A stretch of 64,000 bases of DNA from contig NZ_CP024920.1 of NCBI RefSeq assembly GCF_002795865.1, positions 2,577,001 to 2,641,000 on the forward strand. The letters run 5' to 3'. Made by a program: the position numbers and the translations under genes. Under the pieces are notes generated by a model. That model did not search any database. It saw nothing but the letters and a program-made list of their open reading frames with translations, and was not told the DNA's origin. This DNA is from Qipengyuania seohaensis. Its GTDB lineage: Bacteria > Pseudomonadota > Alphaproteobacteria > Sphingomonadales > Sphingomonadaceae. Of the stretch, positions 16,848 to 26,009 are shown piece after piece (the stretch's first letter is position 1; the number at the start of each line of letters is the position of its first letter).

Positions 16848-17477
16848 ATGACCAATACTCCTTGCCAGCTTTATCTCATCTCCCCGCTCGAAGTCGGCGG
16901 GGACTTTCCGCAGCGTCTCGAACGGGCGCTCGATGCCGGGAAGGGCGTCGTGACCGCGTTCCAGTTCCGCGTGAAGGGACTGGACCAGCACGATGCCGCC
17001 GCACTGGCAGAGCCGCTGCAGGAAATCTGCGCTGCCCGCGAAGTGGCGTTCATCGTCAATGACGACATTGCGCTCGCCAAGCGGCTCGGCGCAGATGGCG
17101 TCCACCTGGGGCAGGGCGATGGCGACCCGCGCGACGCAAGAGAGGAACTCGGTCGCGAAGCCCAGATCGGCGTGACCTGCCATGGTTCGCGCCACCTTGC
17201 TCTGGAAGCGGGCGAGGCCGGAGCCGACTACGTGGCATTCGGCGCCTTCTCCCCCAGCACGACCAAGGAAACCGAGCATACTGCGGATACGGCGCTGCTC
17301 GAATGGTGGCACGAGATGGTGGAGATACCCTCGGTTGCCATCGGCGGCATCACGCCCGCCAATTGCAAACCCTTGATCGAAGCCGGGGCAGACTTCCTTG
17401 CCGTGTCAGGTGCGATCTGGTCGGGCGACGAAGTCAAGGCAGTTCAAGCATTTGCGGAGCAAATCGCCGCCAAGTGA
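16848..17477 (+). CDS. thiE: Thiamine phosphate synthase-like protein
   Basis: 209 residues, a TIM barrel of the ThiE/TenI type. Motifs seen are FQFRVKG (for QLR-K), VNDDIALAKRLGADGVHLGQ, then GADYVAFGAFSPSTTK and AIGGI. ThiE couples hydroxymethylpyrimidine diphosphate to thiazole phosphate to make thiamine phosphate. The substrate loops are somewhat divergent, so a TenI-like regulator or related enzyme is possible. I chose ATG at 16848 (MTNTPCQLYLISP); the upstream start at 16812 adds no homology. It follows the aldolase gene by about 50 bases and ends at a clear terminator. Confidence 0.8.
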   Translation: MTNTPCQLYLISPLEVGGDFPQRLERALDAGKGVVTAFQFRVKGLDQHDAAALAEPLQEICAAREVAFIVNDDIALAKRLGADGVHLGQGDGDPRDAREELGREAQIGVTCHGSRHLALEAGEAGADYVAFGAFSPSTTKETEHTADTALLEWWHEMVEIPSVAIGGITPANCKPLIEAGADFLAVSGAIWSGDEVKAVQAFAEQIAAK

Positions 17478-17493
17478 GTTGTAGCTTCCGAAA

Positions 17494-17516
17494 GGGGCGG
17501 ACTGCGCCCCGTTTTT
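17494..17516 (+). terminator. Intrinsic terminator after the thiE-like gene
   Basis: Stem GGGGCG / CGCCCC with a five-base loop, followed by GTTTTT. Confidence 0.85.
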
Positions 17517-17527
17517 GGGGAGCTTCC

Positions 17528-18739
17528 ATGCGCCAATTCCTGTTTATCGCCGCTTCGTCCCTCGCTCTTGCCGCCTGCGGCATGGATGGTGCGGAGGACG
17601 AAACCGAAACGACTTCCGCGTCGGCAGAAGCTAATTCCGCTTCCGATCAGGGGTACGAAACCTACAGCGACGACAATCATGCCGACAGCATGGCATCGAA
17701 CGACGAAGCCAGCTCTGCATCCGGCAGCTCCGACGCACAGATCGAAGATCCCGAAGATCGCCCGATCATGCAGGCGCAGGTCGTGCTCGACAGGATCGGC
17801 TTCGGACCCGGCGTGATCGACGGCAAGATGGGCATGAGCACCGAGAACGCACTGTCGGGCTTTCAGGAGGCAAACGACCTCGAAGTGACTGGCAAGCTCG
17901 ATGAGAAAACGAAGAGCGCATTGGCAGAGTGGGACCGTATCGCGGCCACGCGCGTCGTTACCATCCCCGCCAGCTGGGGCGATATCGAATTCAAGGAAAT
18001 GCCCGAAGACACTGTCAAGAAGGCAGAAATGGAAAACCTCGGATACACTTCGCTCGACGAAAAGCTGGCAGAGCGTTTTCACACCACCGTCGAGGTCCTG
18101 CGCCAGCTCAATCCGAATGGCAGACCTGCCGGTTCTTCGGATACGGCCCAGCCGTCTACGAACGATGCCGAAGCCGACGCTCCGCCGACCAAACGCCCCG
18201 GTGACGGCTATTTCCGTGCCGGCCAGCAGATCCGCGTTCCGAACATCGGCGGCGATGCGATCAAGCCGGGTTCGATCACCGACCAGGGTTGGCAAAAGAC
18301 CCTCGCGGCGCTCGGAGTCGGTAGCGACCAGCCGGAGGTCGATCGTATTGTCGTGAGCAAGTCGGAAGACACGCTGAAGGCCTACCAGGGCGACAAGCTT
18401 ATCGCCATGTTCACAGTCAGCTCGGGATCCAGCGAGTTTCCACTGCCGATCGGCGAATGGGATATCTTAGGTGAGGCATACAATCCCCCCTATTCCTACG
18501 ACCCCGAGGTTCTGGGGCAGGGTGATGGCGAAACCTACAAGCTGCCCCCCGGACCGAACGGTCCGGTCGGGGTCGTATGGATCGACCTGTCGAAGGAACA
18601 CTACGGCATCCACGGCACGCCGGACCCGGAAACCATCGGCCGTGCGCAGAGCAGCGGCTGCGTTCGCCTGACCAACTGGGATGCTGCGCGCCTTGCGCAA
18701 ATGGTGTCGCCGTCGACGCAGGTGATCTTCGAGGCCTGA
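17528..18739 (+). CDS. L,D-transpeptidase lipoprotein with peptidoglycan-binding domain
   Basis: 403 residues. A lipoprotein signal ends in LAAC with C17 as the lipid-carrying residue. After an acidic Ser-rich linker comes a PG_binding_1 domain (about 80-135), a LysM-like segment (about 160-240) and a C-terminal YkuD domain whose catalytic centre is HG...SSGCVRLTNWD with C378. YkuD enzymes form 3-3 peptidoglycan crosslinks or attach proteins to the wall, in the periplasm. I chose the ATG at 17528, directly downstream of a terminator. The next gene encodes an M23 peptidase, so the two may act together on the wall. Confidence 0.88.
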   Translation: MRQFLFIAASSLALAACGMDGAEDETETTSASAEANSASDQGYETYSDDNHADSMASNDEASSASGSSDAQIEDPEDRPIMQAQVVLDRIGFGPGVIDGKMGMSTENALSGFQEANDLEVTGKLDEKTKSALAEWDRIAATRVVTIPASWGDIEFKEMPEDTVKKAEMENLGYTSLDEKLAERFHTTVEVLRQLNPNGRPAGSSDTAQPSTNDAEADAPPTKRPGDGYFRAGQQIRVPNIGGDAIKPGSITDQGWQKTLAALGVGSDQPEVDRIVVSKSEDTLKAYQGDKLIAMFTVSSGSSEFPLPIGEWDILGEAYNPPYSYDPEVLGQGDGETYKLPPGPNGPVGVVWIDLSKEHYGIHGTPDPETIGRAQSSGCVRLTNWDAARLAQMVSPSTQVIFEA

Positions 18740-18756
18740 TCGGCTAGGGAGGAGCC

Positions 18757-19431
18757 ATGAATATCGTCGATCGCATTCTTACCATCGTTGTCACCGCCAC
18801 GATTACCAGCATCGTCTGGATCGTGGCGGGCGGCAGTCTCATCGAAAACGCCACCAGCGACAGCCAGCGCAAGAACACGCGCCCGGCCGAAGTGGCGCCC
18901 AGCCCGGAGCCAAGTCCTACAGAAGGCGAGACGATGGAAGAGGCGGCCGGTCTCGATACGGCCATGCCAACGTCACCGGCGCAGAATGCCAGCAACCGGC
19001 TACTGATCCCGGTCAAGAACATCCGCGTATCCGATCTGAGCGACACGTTCAGCGATTCGCGCGGTGAAGGCGTCCGCCTGCACGAAGCGATCGACATCAT
19101 GGCCCCGACAGGAACCAGTGTCGTGGCAGCAGCACCCGGTACGGTGGAAAAGCTGTTTCGCTCCGATGCAGGCGGCAACACGATCTATGTGCGCTCGAAC
19201 GACGGCGAGACGATCCATTATTACGCCCACCTCGACGAATATGCGGAAGGACTGAAGGAGGGCCAGCGTGTGCGCCGCGGCCAGCGGCTCGGCACTGTCG
19301 GGTCCAGCGGCAATGCCTCGGAACAGGCGCCGCACCTGCATTTCGCGGTGTTGCAGACCACGGCGGATGCGGAGTGGTGGGAACCCGCCAACGCGGTGAA
19401 CCCGTATCCGCTGCTCACCGGAGAGCAGTAG
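18757..19431 (+). CDS. M23 family zinc metallopeptidase, membrane-anchored
   Basis: 224 residues. One N-terminal membrane helix (about 7-28), a Pro/Glu-rich linker (about 45-75) and a C-terminal M23 (LytM) domain. The zinc-binding pattern is intact: HEAID (H-x3-D) and HLHF. These enzymes cut peptidoglycan cross-bridges, or regulate amidases when degenerate; here the ligands suggest activity. GGAGG precedes the ATG. It lies 17 bases after the L,D-transpeptidase gene. Confidence 0.87.
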   Translation: MNIVDRILTIVVTATITSIVWIVAGGSLIENATSDSQRKNTRPAEVAPSPEPSPTEGETMEEAAGLDTAMPTSPAQNASNRLLIPVKNIRVSDLSDTFSDSRGEGVRLHEAIDIMAPTGTSVVAAAPGTVEKLFRSDAGGNTIYVRSNDGETIHYYAHLDEYAEGLKEGQRVRRGQRLGTVGSSGNASEQAPHLHFAVLQTTADAEWWEPANAVNPYPLLTGEQ

Positions 19432-19432
19432 G

Positions 19433-19804
19433 TCAGTCTACGAGCGGACCGGCACGGTGACAGCGCAGGCGGCCGAGCTTTCCGTCGCGCCCCAGTTCCT
19501 GCAGCAGGCCGGACGAGAGCAGCATCATGCGATGCCCCTTCATCGGGCCGCGGGTGAACGTAACGCGCTTGCCTTCGAGCAGGTAGGTGCCGACGCCTTT
19601 CTCGGTGCGGTAGCTGGATGCCCCGGTAATCGCGAAATTATGCGCTTCCATCTCCTGCCAGGCAGGGCCAGTCGCGCTTCCGGGCAGGGCGCAAACATAT
19701 TCGCCCTGTTCGAGCAGGCCCAAACGTCCCTGCGCCTGTCCCGTGGCGGGGAACAGCGCGAAAAGCGAAGCTGCAGCGATGCCGATTGCGATGCGGCGTG
19801 TCAT
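19433..19804 (-). CDS. Secreted hypothetical protein
   Basis: 123 residues. ATG at 19804 with GGAGGA upstream opens a clear Sec signal peptide (MTRRIAIGIAAASLFALFPA, cleaved near GQAQG). The mature part has two cysteines, YVCALPGSA and RLRCHRAG, that could form one disulfide, and a short GKRVTFTRGPMKGHRM stretch. I do not recognise a family. It converges on the M23 peptidase gene and is divergent from efp; periplasmic location is the only supported statement. Confidence 0.7.
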   Translation of the reverse strand: MTRRIAIGIAAASLFALFPATGQAQGRLGLLEQGEYVCALPGSATGPAWQEMEAHNFAITGASSYRTEKGVGTYLLEGKRVTFTRGPMKGHRMMLLSSGLLQELGRDGKLGRLRCHRAGPLVD

Positions 19805-19967
19805 GACCAATTTCCTCCACTCACCCCTATAGCGCGGGCAAGCTGAATTTTCCATTGCCTTGCCCCTTGGCCCCGCCTCGGGTAAGGCGCGCGGCGCACG
19901 ACCGCCCCGCACGAATCCGCGTGTCATTTGAGGGGCGGCGCTCTTTCACATCGAAGGCAGGTTCCTC

Positions 19968-20531
19968 ATGAAGATCAGCGGCGTGGACATCCGTCCGGGC
20001 AACATCATCGAATACGAAGGCGGCATCTGGAAGGTCGCCAAGATCCAGCACACCCAGCCCGGCAAGGGCGGCGCCTACATGCAGGTCGAGATGAAGAACC
20101 TGCAGGATGGCCGCAAGACCAACGTCCGCTTCCGCAGCGCCGACACGGTCGAGAAGGTGCGCCTCGATACGCAGGAATACCAGTTCCTCTATGAAGACGG
20201 CGACATGCTCGTGTTCATGGACCAGAACACCTACGAGCAGATCAACCTGCCGAGCGACCTCCTGGGCGATGCCCGGCCGTTCCTCCAGGACGGCATGCAG
20301 GTGAAGCTGGAGCTGTGGGAAGAAAAGCCGATTTCGGTCGAACTGCCCGCCCAGATCGAAGCAGAAATCGTCGAGGCCGATGCCGTGGTGAAGGGCCAGA
20401 CCGCTTCGTCCAGCTACAAACCCGCCGTGCTCGACAACGGCGTTCGCATCATGGTCCCGCCGCACATCGAAAGCGGCACGCGCATCATCGTCGACGTCTA
20501 CGAACAGAGCTACGTCGGCAAGGCGTCCTGA
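19968..20531 (+). CDS. efp: Elongation factor P
   Basis: 187 residues, the usual length. Three beta-barrel domains are indicated by [19 protein letters not shown], the loop [15 protein letters not shown] that carries the modification-site lysine (KGG), and the C-terminal [20 protein letters not shown] rescues ribosomes stalled at proline runs. The tip residue is Lys in PGKGGA, so lysylation or another lysine modification would be needed; no modifying enzyme is in the window. It is followed by a short unknown gene and suhB. Confidence 0.96.
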   Translation: MKISGVDIRPGNIIEYEGGIWKVAKIQHTQPGKGGAYMQVEMKNLQDGRKTNVRFRSADTVEKVRLDTQEYQFLYEDGDMLVFMDQNTYEQINLPSDLLGDARPFLQDGMQVKLELWEEKPISVELPAQIEAEIVEADAVVKGQTASSSYKPAVLDNGVRIMVPPHIESGTRIIVDVYEQSYVGKAS

Positions 20532-20534
20532 TCC

Positions 20535-20888
20535 ATGGGCAAGTCCATCGCCAGCCGGTTCGACAATGTCGATATCGCCAAGAGCACCCTGCGTGCGGTC
20601 ATCATCAACGATGACGAACTGACGCTGGAGATGGATTTCTGCCTCGAGCCCGAGCATCCCGAATACGAGGCGCCGGGCGCGGGGGAAGAATGCTGCTTCC
20701 ACCCCGGAATGCTCAAATTCGCGGGCATTTCAAAGCTCAACCTCGACCGCCGCGAAACCGGCGGCGAGGGCAAGCAACGCCGTTTCGCAATCGACACGTT
20801 CAACATTGAAGGCACGAAATTCGACATGGCCTGCGAGTGGGGAGACATCCACCTGCAAGCCCGTTCGATCCGCGTGCTCACCGAGTAA
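20535..20888 (+). CDS. Hypothetical cytoplasmic protein between efp and suhB
   Basis: 117 residues, no signal peptide and no membrane segment, acidic. It contains LEPEHPEYEAPGAGEECC in the middle, with three clustered cysteines or near-cysteines, and a beta-rich C-terminal half. The start codon comes three bases after the efp stop, so the two are surely co-transcribed. I do not recognise a family. Because neighbours act in translation and RNA-related functions (efp, suhB), a link to translation is conceivable but unproven. Confidence 0.7.
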   Translation: MGKSIASRFDNVDIAKSTLRAVIINDDELTLEMDFCLEPEHPEYEAPGAGEECCFHPGMLKFAGISKLNLDRRETGGEGKQRRFAIDTFNIEGTKFDMACEWGDIHLQARSIRVLTE

Positions 20889-20897
20889 GAGATACCC

Positions 20898-21716
20898 ATG
20901 GCCGCAATTTCCGGACTGATCCGCGTGATGGAGAAAGCCGCACGCAAGGCGGGTGGCCGCCTGCGCCGCGATTTCGGCGAGATCGAACATTTGCAGGTAA
21001 GCCGCAAGGGCCCTGCCGACTTCGTGTCGAAGGCCGACATGCGTGCAGAGCGCACGATCTATGACGAGCTGCTCCAGGCGCGCCCCGATTGGGGCTTCGA
21101 AATGGAAGAAGCCGGCACCATCGAAGGTGCAGACGGCATGCCGCGCTGGATCGTCGACCCGCTCGACGGCACCAGCAACTTCCTCCACGGCATTCCGCAT
21201 TTCGCGATCAGCATCGCGGTGCAGGAACGTAAGCTGGGCAGCGACGACTGGGGCGATGTGACCGCTGCCGTCGTCTACAACCCGGTCACCGACGAAACCT
21301 TCTGGGCGGAAAAGAGCCGCGGTGCATGGCTGCACGACGGGCGGTTGCGCGTTTCCTCGCGCCGCGCGCCGTCCGAAGCGCTGATCGCCACCGGCATTCC
21401 CTTCCAGGGCCACGGCGACTTTGCCGAATGGTCGCGCATCTTCGGTGCGATCGGCCCCAATGTCGCAGGCATCCGCCGCTTCGGCGCCGCCTCGCTCGAC
21501 CTAGCCTGGCTTGCGGCAGGCCGGTTCGACGGTTTCTGGGAGAGCGGTCTCAACGACTGGGACACCGCAGCCGGTTGCCTGATCGTGCGCGAAGCAGGAG
21601 GCTTTGTCTCCGACTTCCGGGGCCGTTCGCAGCCGATCCATTCCAAGCAGGTGCTTGCCGCGAACGATGTCCTGCACTCCAAATTGCACAAGATGCTGGC
21701 GGGCGCGCTCAAATAG
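20898..21716 (+). CDS. suhB: Inositol monophosphatase family protein
   Basis: 272 residues. The three metal-binding motifs are there: EEAG (about residue 73), WIVDPLDGTSNF and, near the C-terminus, NDWDTAAGCLIVREAGG. The protein hydrolyses myo-inositol 1-phosphate or a related sugar phosphate, and SuhB homologues also join rRNA antitermination complexes. It is nine bases after the preceding unknown gene, so efp, the unknown gene and suhB form one operon. Confidence 0.9.
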   Translation: MAAISGLIRVMEKAARKAGGRLRRDFGEIEHLQVSRKGPADFVSKADMRAERTIYDELLQARPDWGFEMEEAGTIEGADGMPRWIVDPLDGTSNFLHGIPHFAISIAVQERKLGSDDWGDVTAAVVYNPVTDETFWAEKSRGAWLHDGRLRVSSRRAPSEALIATGIPFQGHGDFAEWSRIFGAIGPNVAGIRRFGAASLDLAWLAAGRFDGFWESGLNDWDTAAGCLIVREAGGFVSDFRGRSQPIHSKQVLAANDVLHSKLHKMLAGALK

Positions 21717-21730
21717 GGTGAAAACAGCGC

Positions 21731-21759
21731 TTGATGGCATGGGCGAGCGGGGCTAATCC
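21731..21759 (+). promoter_or_regulatory. Promoter of tRNA-Leu
   Basis: TTGATG (21731-21736), 17 bases, TAATCC (21754-21759); the tRNA begins at 21776. Confidence 0.55.
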
Positions 21760-21775
21760 CCGCCGTCCATCATGG

Positions 21776-21860
21776 GCCTCCGTGGCGGAATTGGTAGACG
21801 CGCTCGACTCAAAATCGAGTTTCTTACGAAGTGCCGGTTCGAGTCCGGCCGGGGGTACCA
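21776..21860 (+). tRNA. tRNA-Leu (anticodon CAA)
   Basis: Eighty-five bases with encoded CCA and a long variable arm, as for type II tRNAs. Acceptor GCCTCCG pairs with CGGGGGT, anticodon stem CTCGA/TCGAG, loop CTCAAAA giving CAA; T arm GCCGG-TTCGAGT-CCGGC. Confidence 0.95.
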
Positions 21861-21944
21861 CTCTTCTCTTTGCCGTAACCTTCTTGCCTGCCGGCACGAA
21901 TGGTGGTGCATGACTGCCCACAAGGGGCGGCAAGGGGACTGACC

Positions 21945-22541
21945 ATGAAAACACAGTCACAGGTAGGCGCTGTCGGTGCAGCGCTTTTGCTCACAGTGGC
22001 GAGCCAGGTGTTCTACATCACCGTCGTCTCGGGCTCCGCGAACGAGATGTTGCGGCCGCTCACGTGGTTCACCGAACTCTTCGCGTTTGCTGCAGTCTTG
22101 ATCCTCGCGCTATCCCTATCGGTGCGCAGACCCGGGCAATCCGTGTTGTGGGCCGCAATCGCTGTGTCGGGAATGCTCAACCTGCTGCAAGTGGGCATGG
22201 GCCTCTCCATGTTCGCACCGGCAATGGAAGCCGGCGAGAGCGAACCGCAATTGTTCGCGACCGTGCTGGCTGGCGCGTTCTTCCTCTATTTCCTCGCCAA
22301 GCTGATCCTCGGCGCAGCGGCGCTTGGCGTAGGCGTAAGCCTTGCGCGCAAAGGATCTGGATGGGGAAAGGGCCTTGGCGTCCTGACGGCAATCGCTGGG
22401 TTTGGGGCAATAGTCCTCAACCTTCTCGCGATGATGGATGCGAAGGCGTGGACTCTCCCGGCAGGCGGGGCAGGCACGGCGGCCACCGCTTTGCTGGCAT
22501 TGACCCTGCTGTGGGCGGAAAGATCCCTCAGCGAGGCCTGA
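21945..22541 (+). CDS. Hypothetical six-helix membrane protein
   Basis: 198 residues with about six hydrophobic segments (near 8-28, 38-58, 67-90, 105-135, 143-163, 172-188). I chose ATG at 21945, which opens MKTQSQVGAVGAALLL; the frame runs up to a weak start at 21900 close to the tRNA. No catalytic motif or known family is recognised. It precedes the SLC13 transporter gene by 63 bases without a clear terminator. Confidence 0.7.
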   Translation: MKTQSQVGAVGAALLLTVASQVFYITVVSGSANEMLRPLTWFTELFAFAAVLILALSLSVRRPGQSVLWAAIAVSGMLNLLQVGMGLSMFAPAMEAGESEPQLFATVLAGAFFLYFLAKLILGAAALGVGVSLARKGSGWGKGLGVLTAIAGFGAIVLNLLAMMDAKAWTLPAGGAGTAATALLALTLLWAERSLSEA

Positions 22542-22604
22542 GAAGCGCCCTTTTGCGGGAAAACCCTTGATATTCCTGCGTAGCGGTGGAATTCACCGCG
22601 GCGA

Positions 22605-24440
22605 ATGATCGGCATGCCGTCTTATCACGCGATTGCCGCAATGGCGGTTACCCTCGCCATGTTCGTCGCCTTTGCGCGCGGACGAATGTCCATTGAGATC
22701 ATCTCACTCCTGACAATCGCGGTAATCGCGGTCGGTCTCTATTTCTTCCCGCTCGAAGGCAGCGCACCGACGGACGGCCTGCAGCTCGCATTCTCCGGCT
22801 TCGGTCACTACGCGCTGATCACGATCTGTGCGCTGATGGTGATGGGGCGCGGCCTTGTCGTAACCGGCGCGCTCGAGCCGGCGGCGCGGTTCCTGGAACG
22901 GGTTTTCAAAATCAACCTCCAGCTGGGACTGCTGTTCTCGCTGGTGGTGTGTTTCATTTTGTCGATGGGCGTGAACAATACGCCGGTCCTGGTCCTGCTG
23001 ATCCCGATCTTCGTGGCGTTGGCGGAGCGTGGGATGATGCCCGCCTCCAAGACGCTGATCCCGCTCAACGCTGCATCACTCCTCGGCGGGCTTGCGACCA
23101 CCATCGGGACCTCGACCAACATCCTTGTCGTTTCGATTGCGGTAGACCTGGGGATGGAGCGTATGGGCGTGTTCCACTTCACCCCGATCGTCATCGTCGC
23201 CTGCCTTGTCGCCCTGCCATATGTCTGGCTGGTCATGCCCCGCATGCTCAAGAGCAACCAGATCGAACAGGTCCATGCCTTGCGCAAATTCGAAACCCGC
23301 CTGCGCATTACCGAAAATTCCGTGCTGAACGGACGTGAGCTGTCGGAAGTCGCTTCGCGCCTGCCCGACGGGATCGAATTCCATGATGTCCCGCCCGGCC
23401 TGCTCAGGCCCCAGCATCGCCTCCTGATGACTGGCACTCACGCAGCAATCGAAGAAGCCATGTCGGTCCTGCGCGGCGATGCCGCGCCCAGCTGGGTAAT
23501 CGACCGCATCCGTCGCAACTCGCATGACAAGGGCGTCGACATCGCGGTGGTCGAAATGACCGTGACAGCGGATTCGCGCCTGATCGGTCGTACGCTGCCA
23601 AGTTCGGGCATCGCCGACCTCTACGGCGTAGCAGTCATCGGCACCCACCGGCCGGAGCGGCTGATGGGCGAAAAGGACCAATTTTCCGAAGGCGGCGACA
23701 TGCGCCTCATCGAAGGCGATGTCCTTCTGGTGATGGGCCTGCCTGACGACATCGAGCATTTCTCACGTGCCGACGGCCTTCTGACGCTCGAAGGGCGGCG
23801 TGAATTGCCGCGTCGTTCCAAGGCTGTGCTCGCGGCGGCGATCATGGGCGCTTCGGTGGCGCTCGCATCGGTGGGCCTGCCGTTCTACGGATCGGAAGGC
23901 TTCTATCTCCTGAAGGTCCCGATTGCGATTTCGGCGCTGCTCGGTGCAATCCTGATGTTCGTGACCGGATGTGTGAAATTCGACCGTGTAGGCCGCGCCC
24001 TGTCGGCCTCGGTCATCGTGCTGGTTGCGGCCAGTATCGCGCTTGGACGCGTGATCCTCGAAAGCGGTGCGGCGGACTGGATCGGCCTGGTGATGGCCAG
24101 CGGCCTGCAATATCTCACCCCTGCCGCATCGCTCGCGGTGATCATGCTCACCATGACGGTGATCACCAACTTCGCCTCGAACGCCACGGCTGCAACGGTT
24201 GGCACGCCCATCGCCTTCGCCATCGCAACCCAGCTGGGCCTGCCGCCCGAACCCATGGTCCTTGCCGTGCTGTTCGGCTGCAACCTCTGCTATGCGACGC
24301 CGATCGCCTACCAGACGAACATGCTGATCATGTCCGAAGGCAGCTATGAATTCTTCGATTACGTGCGCACCGGCGTGCCGCTGGTGATCATCATGGTCGT
24401 GGCGCTCTCTACCACCCTTGTATTCACCTACGGACTGTAG
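22605..24440 (+). CDS. SLC13-family permease with TrkA-C domains
   Basis: 611 residues. Two hydrophobic halves flank a soluble middle (about 215-400) with two RCK/TrkA-C-like stretches, for example DRIRRNSHDKGVDIAVVEMT in part (GVDIAVVEMTV). The membrane motifs NNTPVLVLLIPI, GTSTNILV and its repeat NATAATVGTPIAF correspond to the SLC13/DASS and ArsB-like fold, where SNT-type motifs bind Na+ and substrate. Family members carry sulfate, dicarboxylates or other anions. The substrate is not deducible. Start could also be the ATG at 22614. Confidence 0.82.
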   Translation: MIGMPSYHAIAAMAVTLAMFVAFARGRMSIEIISLLTIAVIAVGLYFFPLEGSAPTDGLQLAFSGFGHYALITICALMVMGRGLVVTGALEPAARFLERVFKINLQLGLLFSLVVCFILSMGVNNTPVLVLLIPIFVALAERGMMPASKTLIPLNAASLLGGLATTIGTSTNILVVSIAVDLGMERMGVFHFTPIVIVACLVALPYVWLVMPRMLKSNQIEQVHALRKFETRLRITENSVLNGRELSEVASRLPDGIEFHDVPPGLLRPQHRLLMTGTHAAIEEAMSVLRGDAAPSWVIDRIRRNSHDKGVDIAVVEMTVTADSRLIGRTLPSSGIADLYGVAVIGTHRPERLMGEKDQFSEGGDMRLIEGDVLLVMGLPDDIEHFSRADGLLTLEGRRELPRRSKAVLAAAIMGASVALASVGLPFYGSEGFYLLKVPIAISALLGAILMFVTGCVKFDRVGRALSASVIVLVAASIALGRVILESGAADWIGLVMASGLQYLTPAASLAVIMLTMTVITNFASNATAATVGTPIAFAIATQLGLPPEPMVLAVLFGCNLCYATPIAYQTNMLIMSEGSYEFFDYVRTGVPLVIIMVVALSTTLVFTYGL

Positions 24441-24558
24441 GCCTTCCCTACCGACGCCGGGCGTGCCAGACAGGCGCGCAATCGAACGCCGGATGCGGTG
24501 CCGGGTTTTCTTCTCCTGGACCGTGTTCCACATGTTCCACTCTGTGGGGGAGATACCA

Positions 24559-25893
24559 ATGAAGTCCAACTTGCGTCCAACACTCGCCGCGCTCGCCGTT
24601 ATGGCCATCGTTACGCCAGCCTCGGCGCAGGATCTGCGCGCTTCGCTCGCTGACGATATGCCCGGCCTGATGGAGCTTTACCGCGATCTCCACGCGCATC
24701 CGGAATTGAGCTTCGAAGAGCACAAGACCGCTGCCAAGCTGGCCAAGCGGATGCGCGATCTGGGCTTCGAGGTGACCGAGGGCGTTGGCCAGACCGGCGT
24801 CGTCTCCGTGATGAAGAACGGTAACGGTCCCGTGGTCATGCTGCGCGCCGACATGGACGGACTGCCTGTGATCGAACAGACCGGGCTGCCCTTCGCAAGC
24901 AAGGAAATGGCGACGCCCGCCAGCGGCGTGACGACCGGTGTGATGCACGCTTGCGGCCACGATACGCACATGGCGGGCTTCATCGGTGCCGCGCAGCTCC
25001 TGGTCGAGCACAAGGACCAATGGCAGGGCACGCTGGTGATGATCCTGCAGCCCGCCGAAGAGCTTGGCCTTGGCGCGATCGCGATGATCGAGGACGGGCT
25101 CTACACGCGCTTTCCCAAGCCGGACTACGTGCTGGCCTTCCACGACGCCGCTGCGCCCGCTCCGGCAGGCACCATCGGCTATACGCCGGGTTATGCGCTG
25201 GCCAATGTCGACAGCGTCGACATCACGGTGAAGGGTATCGGTGGGCATGGCGCCTATCCGCACACCACGATCGATCCGGTGGTGCTCGGCAGTGCCATCG
25301 TGATGAAGGTGCAGACGGTGGTGAGCCGCAGCTCCTCGCCGCTCGATCCGGCGGTGATCACAGTCGGCAGCTTCCATGCGGGCGCCAAGCACAACATCAT
25401 CTCTGACGAGGCCAAGCTGCAGCTGACAGTGCGCAGCTATTCGGATCAGAGCCGGCAGCTGCTACTCGATGGCATCCGCCGTGTTGCGAAGGGCGAAGCG
25501 ATCACAGCCGGCCTGCCCGAGGAACTGCACCCGGTGGTGACGGTGGAAGAGCCGTACACGCCCTCGACCTTCAACGATCCGGAGTTCTCCGAGGAGCGTG
25601 CGGCATCCTTCCGCGCGCGTTTCGGTGAAGAGCGCGTCATGCAATGGCCGGCGGTCATGGGCGGCGAGGATTTCAGCCAGTTCCGCCGCGCTTCGCCCGA
25701 AGACGTGAAGAGCATGATTTTCTGGATCAGCGGCACGACCGACGAAATGCTCACTGCGCTCAAGGAAGATGGGAAGCCACTTCCCTCGCTTCATTCGCCG
25801 TTCTGGGCGCCCGACGCTGAAAAGGTAGTGGCGACAGGTGCCGAAGCGCTGGCCGGTGCGGCGCTCGACCTGATGCCCCGCAACGGGGGCTGA
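24559..25893 (+). CDS. M20-family amidohydrolase (exported)
   Basis: 444 residues. A Sec signal peptide ends at TPASAQD (about 25). The M20D catalytic domain follows with LRADMDGLP, the zinc site HACGHDTHM, QPAEELGLGA, and the last ligand in LHSPFWAPD; the dimerisation domain is the segment with GIGGHGAYPHTT. Such enzymes release amino acids from N-acyl or indole conjugates, or act as carboxypeptidases; the export signal suggests use of extracellular substrates in the periplasm. I chose ATG at 24559 after GGGGAG; the longer frame to 24418 lacks a signal. Confidence 0.86.
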   Translation: MKSNLRPTLAALAVMAIVTPASAQDLRASLADDMPGLMELYRDLHAHPELSFEEHKTAAKLAKRMRDLGFEVTEGVGQTGVVSVMKNGNGPVVMLRADMDGLPVIEQTGLPFASKEMATPASGVTTGVMHACGHDTHMAGFIGAAQLLVEHKDQWQGTLVMILQPAEELGLGAIAMIEDGLYTRFPKPDYVLAFHDAAAPAPAGTIGYTPGYALANVDSVDITVKGIGGHGAYPHTTIDPVVLGSAIVMKVQTVVSRSSSPLDPAVITVGSFHAGAKHNIISDEAKLQLTVRSYSDQSRQLLLDGIRRVAKGEAITAGLPEELHPVVTVEEPYTPSTFNDPEFSEERAASFRARFGEERVMQWPAVMGGEDFSQFRRASPEDVKSMIFWISGTTDEMLTALKEDGKPLPSLHSPFWAPDAEKVVATGAEALAGAALDLMPRNGG

Positions 25894-25904
25894 CCCATAA
25901 ATTG

Positions 25905-25945
25905 ACGGCCGCCGCAGCATTGGGGGTGCTGCGACGGCCGTTTCT
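25905..25945. terminator. Bidirectional terminator between the M20 gene and the aceA operon
   Basis: A long hairpin, ACGGCCG and CGCAGCA on one side against TGCTGCG and ACGGCCG(T) on the other, followed on the plus strand by TTT. It lies between convergent transcription units and can serve both. Confidence 0.65.
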
Positions 25946-26009
25946 CCTCCCCAGGAGAACTTGGTGTCTTTGTTGGGCTACCGCTTCGCTGCTTTAGCCC
26001 GGACGTTAT

